Assembly: GCA_031772625.1 (NCBI GenBank)
Contig: CM062805.1
Span: 515,634,102-515,698,101, forward strand
Length of the DNA stretch: 64,000 nucleotides
Direction: 5' to 3'
Source: Pinus tabuliformis
Taxonomy: Eukaryota > Streptophyta > Pinopsida > Pinales > Pinaceae
Part shown: in pieces, positions 1 to 9,386 of the stretch
How positions within the stretch are numbered: the stretch's first letter is position 1
How the letters are laid out: each line of letters begins with the position of its first letter
Program-made: the position numbers and the translations under genes
The notes under the pieces: generated by a model
Told to the model about the DNA's origin: nothing
Databases searched by the model: none
What the model saw: the letters and a program-made list of their open reading frames with translations, nothing else

Positions 1-375
1 TTTTAGTTTTGTTTCATTTTGAGTTTAAAGTTTTAAAAATCATAAAAAATAAAATAAATAAATAAAATTAAAATTAAAAAATTAAAAAAAAAAAAATTAA
101 AATTAAAATTTTAAAATCATAAAAAATATAAAATACAAAAAGTCCCTTTAGTTAGGGTTTTGGTTCTACTTTTTCTTTTTCTTTTTTTAGGAATAAGCTT
201 AGTTTTAGTTTAGATTTAAATTTTAAGTTTTTCTTTTAAATATAACAATAAAAAATTCATAAAAATTATAAAACTTTAAAAAAGCATAAAGAAATTGTTT
301 TCATTTAATCTAGTTTAGATTTAATATCATTTAGATTTTTTTTTATTTAAAAAGTTTCATTTAGTTTCAAAATTT
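1..375. other. AT-rich DNA, no gene seen
   Basis: Long A and T runs with no open frame of note on either strand. It is the flank of the ORF1-only LINE that begins at 392; the first copy of that LINE's target-site duplication follows at 376-391. Confidence 0.6.
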
Positions 376-391
376 TGTTTTATCTGAAAAA
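376..391. repeat. Target-site duplication, copy 1
   Basis: tgttttatctgaaaaa, identical to 2485-2500. It bounds the ORF1-only LINE at its 3' end. Confidence 0.88.
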
Positions 392-413
392 AAATTTCCC
401 GTAGAAAAAAGTC

Positions 414-441
414 GTAATTTTATTCATATTGATAAAATTAC
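414..441 (-). other. 3' UTR stem-loop of the ORF1-only LINE
   Basis: Perfect 10-bp inverted repeat gtaattttat (414-423) and ataaaattac (432-441) with an 8-nt loop, about 20 nt from the element's 3' end. A similar hairpin (9 of 10 pairs) lies near the 3' end of the full-length LINE at 24129-24161. LINE reverse transcriptases often recognise 3' RNA hairpins, so this is a candidate recognition site; the role is inferred. Confidence 0.6.
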
Positions 442-1703
442 ATTTTGTAGATGCCAAGAGGCATATGCAGATGGTTGTTCCTATAATGACAGGCAGCAAA
501 CAGAGAAATAACACAAATTAGCAAATGACAGTTCCTGTAATGACAGGAACCAACAGAGATAAAATAACAGAGAAATAATATGTTCCAGCAAGCCTAAACT
601 TTTCTTCCCTTCTTCTTCTCCACCCAACGCCATCCTCCAGAATCAGGTGTGGGTGTAATAATAGCTAGCTGGTTTTCCATTGGGATCAATTGAAGTTCTT
701 TGTCTGATTCCGGGCCCTCAGAGCCATGGGTTCGTTTGATGCCACTTACTTCCATTTGTAACTCTTGATGCAGATCTGAAATGTGCGGCCCCATATGAGT
801 AGTTGGGGCATTCACTTCCTGAGTTTGTTTCTGTCTCATTTGAGAGTCTGGTTCTGTCTGGTTCTCTGTGGGCTCCACATTTATGTCCTCTTCTTCCAAT
901 GGGTCGGTGTGCTGCCAGCCTTTGGGCTTTTTTTGTTGTTTCTTGGTTCTCCTGGGGTCCTTTCGAGCAAATGGGCAGTCATATTGAAGGTGCCCTGTTT
1001 GCATGCAGCTCCTGCACCGGAATGTTGTGTTCTCGTAGTCAAGTTGTTGTATCCATTGAGTATTGTTGAAGTTCAGCGTGATGTGGTCAGGTAGCCCTTG
1101 ACTCAAGTCCACTTCTACACATATTCTGGCAAATGTAAATATTCCCCTGATAGCTCTGTCTTCATCCATTTTTAGGAATTTCCCTAGGGAATTCCCAATG
1201 GCTATTAACACTTTTTGATGCCAAAAGTGTAGTGGGAGCCCATGTAGCCTTACCCATACAGGCATTGTTGAGACTATCATTGTATTAGCGTCGAAATCAG
1301 AGAACCAGGGGGTGGTGAAGAGGCCAGCACTGCCCCAGAACCAAGGCCCCTGATTGATAATGCTGTCTCTTTCTTGTTCTGTGTTAAATCTAACTATGAA
1401 AAACCCCTTGGGGCATAGGTAAATTTCACAGTTAGGTGTCCATGTTGAGAAGATCCATTGGTGCAGGGCATCTGATTTTGGCCAGAAACCGTTAAATCTA
1501 CAAATAACTGCATTATTAGATAAATCGGTGTGTAGGCTAGTTACCTCTGGCATAGATACTTGTAGAGTTGGTGATTCTGGCTTTTGTTCAACAATGTAGG
1601 GTCCTGGTAACTCTGATGGTGGTGCTGCTTTATTTTTCATTTTTTCCTTCCCTTTTACTGCATCCCGAAAGGAACCTGTATTTTTAGAGCTGGTTCCAGA
1701 GCT

Positions 1704-1931
1704 TCCGCCACGCAGTCGGAGAGTTAGGATAATGGTTGAATCTTTGGCAATGCCATAGTGCTGGAGGGTTTTGTTGTCCTGCATACTGTACCCTGAGTAT
1801 ATGAGGTTTTGTAGTCATGCTGGGGTTCCAAGGCGACCCTGTATTTCCTTTTTTAGCGCATGGATGCTCATTGCCTTGCTGAGCCGCATGCAGAAGTGTT
1901 TGCCCTCAATCAATTTGATGAAAATCTGGAC
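1704..1931 (-). other. Ubiquitin-like domain inside LINE ORF1
   Basis: Seventy-six codons, counting the TGA, match ubiquitin position for position with about 31 identities. It begins VQIFIK (ubiquitin MQIFVK) and keeps K6, K11, K27, G35, P37, L43-I44, G47, Y59, K63 and the LRLRGG tail; K48 is Y, K29 is E, K33 is R, and L8 and V70 are I and T. The two terminal glycines are followed by SSGTSSKN, the arrangement deubiquitinases cleave in ubiquitin fusions. Fold and homology are strongly supported; processing is inference. Confidence 0.88.
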
Positions 1932-2027
1932 CAGATCTGCATCCGTGCGGATTAGGTCGGTCTTGTGGAGCCCTTGCTGAACCAGATCTGCGTCCCTGCG
2001 AAGTGAATCGATCTTGTGGAACCCTAG
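1926..2027 (-). repeat. Two 51-bp in-frame direct repeats before the ubiquitin-like domain
   Basis: They encode LGFHKIDSLRRDADLVQ and QGLHKTDLIRTDADLVQ. The second copy's final VQ is also the first two residues of the ubiquitin-like domain. The 51-bp unit keeps the frame. Confidence 0.8.
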
Positions 2028-2484
2028 CTTTGCTGGATCTGGCCGACTGGGAGGTAATGGCGCGTCGTTCTGTTCATCCTTTGTTTGAATGGTCGTTCCC
2101 GACCTGGACATTTCCCCGTTGTCTTTAAGCGTAACCGAAACAGGGTGGGTTTGCAGATCTGGTCCGAGACGGGCTGCATCACCCACGCCATGTCGAGATT
2201 TGATGGGTTCTGACGGCACTTGGGAGGATAAACCCTGAGACAGTGGATGCGTCCGTGACCTGTATGAAGGTCGACCTGCCGCCGGGGATCGATCCGCCAC
2301 AGGGGCTTTGTTATTCGGCCCGCCGCGGAACCAACTCCATGTCCGAGTATTTGATTTCAGCAGCCTTGCAGTCGATTTCCTGAAGGGGCTAGCTGCTAAC
2401 ACACCCCCCTCCTTCTCTTGCAGCGTGGCGACGGCGATCAGGCGTCCAGTAACCCTAGCCATCTCAGAAAGTGTCGACTCCTTC

Positions 2485-2500
2485 TGTTTTATCTGAAAAA
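2485..2500. repeat. Target-site duplication, copy 2
   Basis: tgttttatctgaaaaa, identical to 376-391. It bounds the ORF1-only LINE at its 5' end, 22 bp before the ORF1 ATG. Confidence 0.88.
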
Positions 2501-3034
2501 TATAAAAATATTTTGGGAAATATTTTTCAGTCTTGGCTCAGGGATTTATCGCATTTTATCTTTTCTGCTGAAGCTAAAATTTTGATGTGGGAGTTAATAT
2601 TTATCATGCTTAAATGATCATGAATGTGATATCTGGGTAGCGTTTAAAATTAAGTGGTTGTGTATCGAACTTTATCTTTCGAAATTTTAAATTGCTGGAA
2701 TATCATTAAGGCGTTAAGCATTTTCTCGCATTTGATAAAAGTTAATCTTCGCTCGGGTTATTTGATGATAAATGATTGCTCTACATGGTTTACATTTCTG
2801 CAACATTTAGTAAGTAATCATAAGGCACTGGTCTATTAACTTAACAAAATCAATTAAGTGCTTGTTTCCCCTCGTGTCTCCCAACCCAACTGTTTCACAG
2901 TTGGTCATTCATTTTCCCATAGGGTCTACCCCCCTTAGCCGCGGGAGACAGGCTTAAATGGAGAGATCGGGGATCAGAGTGACAGCCCCCGGTCTGAGCG
3001 TTGTCGTGACAATCTGTGCGACAACAGTGCAAAT
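2501..3034. other. No gene recognised
   Basis: AT-rich to about 2850, then a GC-richer stretch (2860-3030) with a purine-rich block near 2990. No coding frame, tRNA or LTR boundary could be assigned. Confidence 0.4.
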
Positions 3035-3086
3035 CTAAATTTTAGCACAACATATCATCCATAGACAAATGGGCAAATAGCAAGAG
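3035..3086 (+). pseudogene. gypsy-1 integrase fragment (5' of copia-1)
   Basis: Translates as NFSTTYHP, stop, TNGQIAR, the Ty3/gypsy integrase core motif usually read as NFSTAYHPQTDGQTER. The match resumes after the copia-1 insertion at 10939 with VIEDMLRMYV, so copia-1 landed inside this integrase. A stop replaces the usual Q, and one base is out of frame at the join. Sequence upstream of 3035 no longer matches gypsy. Confidence 0.75.
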
Positions 3087-3305
3087 TGTTAAAATTGGCA
3101 ACTAGGGCCAAACTCCATGTGGGTCATCTTATTAATGGAAGCTGATATTTTTCTTGGATCTCTTTCATCGAGAGGTGTAGGATTGATCTAAAGATCATCC
3201 GATTCCGATAAGTATTCATGGAGATATGAATTTATTTGTGTTATGGGACAATTCGTCAAGGTCAGCCAGCAACCAAATAAACCCCACTTGTGCTCAACGT
3301 TTTAG

Positions 3306-3313
3306 TATAAATA
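3306..3313 (+). promoter_or_regulatory. LTR TATA box
   Basis: tataaata within the U3-like part of the 5' LTR; conserved at 9606-9613 in the 3' LTR and in the reversed LTR near 8473-8480. Placement fits the element's RNA polymerase II promoter. Confidence 0.6.
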
Positions 3314-3428
3314 GAGGTGGCCTTCAAGTCATTTTCAACACACTTGGGATCTCTTCCTCTCTACTTGTCTTTGGGTTTTAATAGAGGAGAGATCCTAAGG
3401 GATAACGCTGCCCTAATCTAGAGGGCAG

Positions 3429-3745
3429 AAGCCGGAACTGCCGGGAACTTCCAGAATTGCCAGAACAGCCAGGAACTGTCGGGAACAGCCAGAACCGCCG
3501 AAACTGTTGGGAACTGCTGGAACTGCCAGGAACAGCCAGAACTATCGGAACTGTCGGGAACTATCGGAACTACCGGAACTGCGGGAACAGTTGGAACTGT
3601 TGGAACTGCCAGAACTGTCGAGAACAGTCGGAACTGCCGGAACTGCCGAGAACTATCGGAACTGCCGAGAACAGTCGGAACAATCGGAACTGCCAAGAAC
3701 AGCCGGAACTGCCAGGAACAGCCGGAACTGTCGGGAACTATCATA
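3429..3745. repeat. GGAACTG minisatellite in 5' LTR
   Basis: About 30 degenerate copies of a 9-12 bp unit around ggaactgccg or ggaactgtcg. Open frames run through it on both strands because of its composition; these are not treated as genes. The 3' LTR copy is longer (9729-10199). Confidence 0.85.
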
Positions 3746-4494
3746 GCATCTGTCTCCGAAGGAGAGTAGCATGCAAGGGATAACTAACTAACATTGGGAC
3801 AGTTGTATGGTACTTAGCAGCAAATACACCAAGCATGCAATGTTACAGCTAACATGCAAGGGACAGCTAGCATGCAACAGCAAGCATGCTAAGGACAACA
3901 AGCATGCTAGGGACAACAAGCAAGCAAGGTGCAGCCAACACATAGGTCAGTATGGAAACATGGTGCAACAATGGCACATAATGCAGTATAGTGATGGGTA
4001 CAGTCATGATTAATGAAGCGTGATGAGATGCAGCATAGTGATGATGGGTGCAGCATGGTGCAACGCAGTGAGGTGCAGCATGATGATGAAATGCAGCACA
4101 ACAATAGGTGGAGGAGTCACCTTGGAGAATTAGTTGAAGCAGCATGTCTTCAACTGATCTCATGTATCATTTTCTTAGAGATGATCTATGCTCTTATCTA
4201 TATAAGTCAAAGTGTCGACTTCTATTGTAAACGTACTATCTCTCTCTCTCTCTACTGAACTATTGAAGAACATATAAGAAGAATTGATCAAGGGTTTCCC
4301 CACATTGGGGTTTGTCCCTGGCTAGCACCACATCTTGTGTCCTCTTGTCTTGGCTTGTCTTCTGCGATTTATGTTTATGTTCTATTTGCAGTTTACTTTA
4401 ATGTTGATGTGATTGCTAATCTGGAAAAGATATTGAGCTAACAGTGAAAATTGAAATAAATTGCTCTAAGCATAGAACATACCTAAAATTAACA

Positions 4495-4511
4495 TGGTAT
4501 CAGAGCTGAGG
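4495..4511 (+). other. Primer-binding site of copia-1
   Basis: tggtatcagagctgagg directly follows the LTR end. TGGTATCAGAGC is the standard plant copia site complementary to initiator tRNA-Met. Confidence 0.88.
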
Positions 4512-4559
4512 TGAAGACAATGCCCAAGCAAGAGTGAAAGAGCAATCACCAAAGACAGT

Positions 4560-6545
4560 TGGGAAAGGACAAAAGGATCAGTGGATTCTTCATCCCTCTT
4601 CAAATTCACCGAGGGTGAAGTCAAAGCAGAGAATATTATCAGAATGGCGCAGCGGAAGTTTCTGATGGCCTACCTAAAGATCACTTCATTGGGAAGTCTG
4701 GATCTAAGGGTGGAAGGAAAGGTAGATGCCTTGGTTGCAATAAGTTCGGCCATTATGCGAAGGAGTGTCCGAAATGGCAGAGACGCATCTCTTGATGAAG
4801 ATAACAATCATTCTAGGGACATCTCCAATGATCAAAGGAATGACAAGTAATGCAAATCATCAAGGAAATGGCTGACTCTTCAAAGAAAGCAAGGAACCCC
4901 AGGTATGAAGAATCAAACGTTGTTTTTGATAAGATAAAGAAGCATTATCTTGTATTGGCCCTCTCCTTCAAATTCTTTGGGAATCTGGCTTATTGATTGT
5001 AGTGCTTCAAGGCACTTCATCAGATAGTAGGGTGCACTCTCTAATTTGGTAGAGATGGGTGGGATTATACTTGGAGTCGATGCCACGTATCCCGGAAAGG
5101 GTGTAGAGAATGTTATCCCTCAATTGAATGAGGGTAACTCTATTCATTTACAAGAATCTCTTTTATGTACCTAATCGCAACAAGAACCCGGTGTCCATCT
5201 CGGAAATGGAAGTCAAAGGTTTCAGGGTGGCATTCATCGATGGAAAGGTACATGTTAAAAAATAGAATTTCCAAAGATGCTTTTTCTCATGGGTTCAAGG
5301 TTGGCAATTTGTATCAAGTTGCAGGATGGTCCATTGGGGATCATGTCAATTGACATATCGCATCTATAACACTGGAGGTCTACCTATGGGGCCCTACCCA
5401 ATGTGGCTCAGATGGTGATAGGGATGCCTAAATTCAAGAAGAGCATGAAGGTACATGTCTGAGATGTACCGAAGGAAAATCTTACAAGGGGGCCATTCCC
5501 CTCATGCAGCAGGTCCACAAGTTTGGAACAACCCGAGGAGTTTGCGATTCATGATCAGGAATCTCATGTATACAGGTGGAAGAAAGCCCTCTATGGCTTG
5601 AAGCAAAACACCCCGAAGGTAGTATGAGAGGATTGATAATTGTCTGATGAAGCTGAGATTCACTAGGAGTGAAACCGATCCAAACCATTACTCGAAGGTT
5701 GTGGATGATAGACCTCTCATATCGGCACCTTAAGAGGACGACCTATTTCTGACAGGTGCAGACCCTCTGATTTGCAGAAGTAAGAGGGAGTTGGATTCCA
5801 GCTGTGGAATGATAAACTGCAAGCCTGTGACTACCTCGAGGATCTTAACTTTCAGAAGTTATATGGTAGTGATGTTGGACCAGATTTGGGAAATGCCTCT
5901 GAGTTTCATAAACTCATTCACGTTGATATTCTTGGTGAACTTCTGTCCGGACATATGTTTTGCAGTTAGCATGGTGAGCTCATATTTGGTTGAGCCTCAC
6001 TGGATTGGTGCCAAGAATCTTCTGAGATATCTTCGTGGCACAATCTCTCATGGATTGAGATACACTGCAGGAAATATGAAACTGCATGATTATTCGAATG
6101 TTCACTGGGCAGGCAGTGTGGAGTATCACTAGAGCACTTTTCAGTGCTAGTTCTCTTTGGATTCTGCTTCGATATCATGGATGAGCATGAAGCAGAAGTC
6201 GGTTGCTATAAGCACCGCCGAGACCAAATACATAGCTACGAGTATGATCTTGTGTGAAGCTACATGGTTGCAGAAGCTCTCAAGTGAGTTGTTTGTACAC
6301 ATGATGAATACCACTGAGACGCTCTGTAACAACCAGAGGGGGGATTCGATTATTGAGGAATCCCATATTCGATGATTGCTCCAGTAGATAGACATCAAAT
6401 ACTGCCTTATCTGGATATGGTAAGTCGATGAGCGAGGAGGCTCCATTGCATTGAAACTGATGTACAGGTCGCAAACATTTTGTCAAAGCCCCGGGGAAAG
6501 GTCAAATCTGTGACTTTCCTACACGACTTGGAGTCATTGAGAAAC
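4560..6545 (+). pseudogene. copia-1 gag-pol remnant
   Basis: Frame-broken pieces lie in canonical order. A gag zinc knuckle is at 4727-4768 (CLGCNKFGHYAKEC). The protease motif WLIDCSASRHF starts at 4986, with the usual DSGAS changed to DCSAS. The reverse transcriptase motif KKALYGLKQ is at 5580-5606, followed by a degraded DDLFLTG near 5740. RNase H follows from about 5935 (DICFAVSM, LLRYLRGT, MKQKSVAISTAETKYIA) to a terminal tract near 6480-6545. Integrase and the first half of reverse transcriptase are absent between about 5500 and 5580. Many stops and frameshifts; no product expected. Confidence 0.85.
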
Positions 6546-6736
6546 CTTCTTATAAGGGTCCTGCATGTTGCATGCATTGAGCTCTGGGAGCTCTAGGGGG
6601 CTTGGGGTACTTACTGGAGCAACATACGACCACAGGGCGACTCACCCTCCCCTAGTGGTGCGCTATATACAAGATGACAGGTTTAACCTTTCCCTGTGAT
6701 ACCCCATGGCAACTGTGGAACAAGATGATTAGTTCT
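6546..6736. other. Non-coding 3' region of copia-1
   Basis: No frame. Its end (about 6690-6736, gcaactgtggaacaagatgattagttct) is one unit of the minisatellite that resumes at 8729, showing that the intervening LTR inserted into that array. Confidence 0.6.
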
Positions 6737-7185
6737 TGTTAATTTTTGGTATGTTCTATGCTAGAGCAATTTATTTAATTTCTTTTCCATATTAGCAATC
6801 ACATCAGCATAAAGTAAACTGCAGATAGAACATAAATATAAATCACAGAAGACAAGCCAAGACAAGAGGACACAAGATGTGGCGCGAGCCAGGGACAAAC
6901 CCCACAATGTGTGGGGAAACCCTTTGATCAAATCTTCTTTTATGTTCTTCAAAATTCAACAGAGAAAGAGAGAGAGAGATAGTACATTTACAATAGAAGT
7001 CAACAGTTTGACTTTTGATATCTGCAGAGATCAGTTGAAGACATATTGCTTCAACTGATTCTCTAAGGTGACTCCTTCACCTATCATAGTGCTGCATCTC
7101 GTCCATTAGTTGCACCTTACCATGTAGCACCATCATGCTGCATCATTCATCACCATGCTACTCATGATCACTATGCTACCCATGT

Positions 7186-7409
7186 CATTATGCTTCATGC
7201 TGCCTATGCACATGCTCTCATTCATCATGTTGCCCATACGTCATTATGCTTCATGCTGTCTATGCACATGATCTCATTCATCATGTTGCCCATACGTCAT
7301 TATGCTTCATGTTGTCTATGCACATGATCTCATTCATCATGTTGCCCATACGTCATTATGCTTCATGCTGTCTATGCACATGATCTCATTCATCATGTTG
7401 CCCATACGT
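7186..7409. repeat. Four 56-bp tandem repeats
   Basis: Units at 7186, 7242, 7298 and 7354, each starting cattatgcttcatg and ending gcccatacgt, with few differences. They lie inside the solo LTR. Confidence 0.9.
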
Positions 7410-7486
7410 CATGCTGTAGGATACCGAGATCTTCTTTTCAACGTTTCATAGCACATCAAGACTATTCTTAGATGTGCCCAGATTAC

Positions 7487-7895
7487 ATATCATGTACAGC
7501 GTATATAGTTTTCATGATCTGCGTATGAAGTCCTTTATGATCTACGTATGTGTCATCATGTACAGCATATATAGTTTTCATGATCTGCGTATGAAGTCCT
7601 TTATGATCTGCGTATGTGTCATCATGTACAACATACATAAGTTTCTGCGTATGTGTTATCATGTACAACATATATAGTTTTCATGATCTGCGTATGAAGT
7701 CCTTTATGATCTGCGTATGTGTCATCATGTACAGCATACATAAGTTTCTGCATATGTGTTATTATGTATAGCATATATAGTTTTCTGCGTATGTGTTATC
7801 ATGATCTGCGTATGAAGTCCTTTACGATCTGCGTATGTGTCATCATGTACAGCATACATAAGTTTCTGCGTATTTGTTATCATGACCTGCGTAGA
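7487..7895. repeat. Mixed 66-bp and 37-bp tandem array
   Basis: Units begin catgtacagcatatatag or catgtacaacatacataag and end ctgcgtatgtgt plus cat or tat. A long unit of about 66 bp contains an extra tcatgatctgcgtatgaag segment that short 37-bp units lack. Decayed single motifs (ctgcgtat) continue to about 8025. Confidence 0.85.
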
Positions 7896-8728
7896 ATCTC
7901 CATGATCTATGTATTCCTTGATCTGCGTATCATTATGATCTGCGGCATATGTGTTAAGTGTCACCATGACTGCGTACTGTCCCCATCTCCATGACTGCGT
8001 ATTAATCTCTATGCCCTGCGTATAATTCAAGAACCATGTAAGGAGTCTTCTACGCTCTGATCTATGCTGCCAGATCCATTCTACATGGAGCCTGATCTAC
8101 GCTGCCAGATCCGAGAACATTATAGGATGCCGAGAATGTCTCAACATGACTGCACCTAAAACCATGGTGCAGTCAATACCCTACAGCGGTTTTCTCTGCG
8201 GCTACCCCTTTTTTATGATTGCGGCTTCCTTCATATACTGCGGCTACCTTTTATTAGGATTGTTTAGACAGCGTATAGGTACTTGCGTTTAGGGCTGCAT
8301 ATGTCTGTAGTTCATTACGGTGATTTAGAGCTTCACGTGGCTGGGAGCCTCTTCTTTCATCTGCGTCTTGGAGACCAGCGTATCACTCTTTTTGGTGTCT
8401 CTCTCTTTCTCCAAAAACCCAAACGTGGAGAGGAAGAGGCTACACTTGAAGAGGTGTTCTCTAATGACATCAAATCCTCATCTATTTATACCAAAAACGT
8501 ATAGTTTGAATAGACATGACGTTTGGGCTTCTAGAGCCTACATAAGAGCTGGTCGGCTTGATAATAACTACATAAACAAAATAAATTCATATCTCCATAA
8601 ATATTTATCGGAATCGGATGATCTTTGGATCAATCCTACACCTCTCGACAAGAGGGATCCAATAAAAATATCAGCGGCCATAAATAAGCCGACCCACATG
8701 GAGTTTGGCCCTAGTTGCCAATTTAACA

Positions 8729-8985
8729 GTTCTCCTGTGGGCCGGGATGATTAGTTCTCTCGTGGCAACTATGGAACAGAATGATTAGTTCTCCTGTGGG
8801 CCAAGATGATTAGTTCTCCTGTGGCAACTGTGGAACAGGATGACTAGTTCTCTTGTGGGCCAGGATGATTAGTTCACCCGTGGCAACTATGAAACAGGAT
8901 GATTAATTCTCCCGTGGCGATTGTGGAGCGGGATGATTCGTTCTCCTGTGGACAGGATGATTAGTTCTCCTGTCGAGGCATCCTA
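8729..8985. repeat. Minisatellite with GATGATTAGTTCTCCTGTGG core
   Basis: Alternating units of about 27 and 31 bp, gggccaggatgattagttct and ggcaactatggaacaggatg, repeated about nine times. The array starts before the solo LTR (about 6690-6736) and is split by it. Confidence 0.85.
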
Positions 8986-9374
8986 CCCATGCAGTCTGGG
9001 ACTCATGGGAAGCACCTCTCATCTGATCAATGAGCAGGGAAATGGGGTTAGGGACCATAGTAGTACTATCGATGGACGCATCGTTGTATCTACCGTACTC
9101 CCTATGCTAGGATGACCTCCATTGATCTGGGATCAATATGAGTGGTTTGAGGCACTCTCTTGTGATATTGGTCTGGGATCAATAAAACTGACTTCGGGTC
9201 AGTAAGAGTGATGTGACCACTCTCTTCAGATGAAATTGACTTCGGGTCAGTAAAGAATGGTATGAGACATTCTCGATCAATTCTTCTTCTTAATGGTTCA
9301 GCAGAGCAGTACAGGGCACTAATGGCAGAGATAGTACAGTCGAACATATGGATCAGCGGATGGAGTTCTCCCTA
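8986..9374. other. Non-coding, short degenerate repeats
   Basis: Contains repeated phrases tctgggatcaata and gacttcgggtcagta (9120-9255). No credible frame. It is the last internal segment of copia-1. Confidence 0.5.
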
Positions 9375-9386
9375 GTTGAGAGGGAG
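9372..9386 (+). other. Polypurine tract of copia-1
   Basis: ctagttgagagggag directly precedes the 3' LTR, the expected plus-strand primer site. Confidence 0.8.

Larger units (their letters stand above)
594..2462 (-). pseudogene. LINE ORF1 with ubiquitin-like domain, DUF4283 and CCHC zinc knuckle (one stop)
   Basis: A single frame of 622 codons, broken only by a TGA at 1815-1817. Residues 1-145 are basic, low-complexity sequence. Residues 146-179 are two 17-residue repeats ending DADLVQ. Residues 178-253 (1704-1931) align without gaps to all 76 residues of ubiquitin and end LRLRGG. A Ser/Lys-rich linker follows, then a DUF4283 domain (about 316-466, with GFWPKSDALHQW and MPVWVRLHGLP) and a C-X2-C-X4-H-X4-C knuckle (483-496, CRSCMQTGHLQYDC). 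DUF4283 plus a knuckle is the usual plant L1 ORF1, an RNA-binding chaperone of the retrotransposition particle. The TGA falls at ubiquitin position 39, so this copy cannot make the full protein; a downstream ATG at 1784 could give 396 residues. The start at 2462 is the first in-frame ATG, 22 nt inside the element. Confidence 0.85.
392..2484 (-). mobile_element. ORF1-only non-autonomous LINE (HAL1-like) with 16-bp TSD
   Basis: An exact 16-bp direct repeat, tgttttatctgaaaaa, flanks this block at 376-391 and 2485-2500 and marks a target-site duplication. Between the copies, on the minus strand, are a 22-nt leader, one long frame encoding a LINE-type ORF1 protein (2462-594), and a 3' UTR of about 200 nt. 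There is no endonuclease or reverse transcriptase frame. It therefore inserted as a 2.1-kb unit with ORF1 only, comparable in concept to mammalian HAL1, and must have used another LINE's reverse transcriptase. The 3' UTR ends near a 10-bp hairpin (414-441). There is no long poly(A). The length is seen; trans-mobilisation is inferred. Confidence 0.85.
3087..4494 (+). repeat. 5' LTR of copia-1
   Basis: 1,408 bp, TGTTAAAATT to TTAACA, near-identical to 9387-10938 outside the internal minisatellite. It contains a TATA box at 3306-3313, a GGAACTG-type minisatellite (3429-3745), a second zone of AGCATGCAA and GCAGCATAGTGATG motifs (about 3765-4110) and a TC microsatellite near 4240. Confidence 0.92.
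6737..8728 (-). mobile_element. Solo LTR of a copia-1-related family, reverse orientation, TSD gttct
   Basis: Starts tgttaattttt and ends atttaaca on the plus strand, with the pentamer gttct immediately outside both ends (6732-6736 and 8729-8733). The reverse complement matches both ends of the copia-1 LTR: the polyadenylation half at 6737-7090 and the TATA half at about 8460-8728. The middle differs, with its own tandem arrays. No internal gag-pol remains, so it is a solo LTR formed by LTR recombination. Confidence 0.9.

Noticed and set aside
1704-1931. A host polyubiquitin or ubiquitin-extension gene interrupted by a LINE
   Set aside because: The TSD lies outside the whole ORF1 unit, and the ubiquitin part is in frame with both the N-terminal extension and DUF4283, so the domain belongs to the element.
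3457-3783. Long open frames on both strands of the GGAACTG array
   Set aside because: Composition effect of a short repeat with few stop-forming words; both strands are equally open and the array length varies between the two LTRs.
7186-7409. CRISPR-like regular repeats
   Set aside because: Units are head-to-tail 56-mers with no unique spacers, inside a plant LTR.
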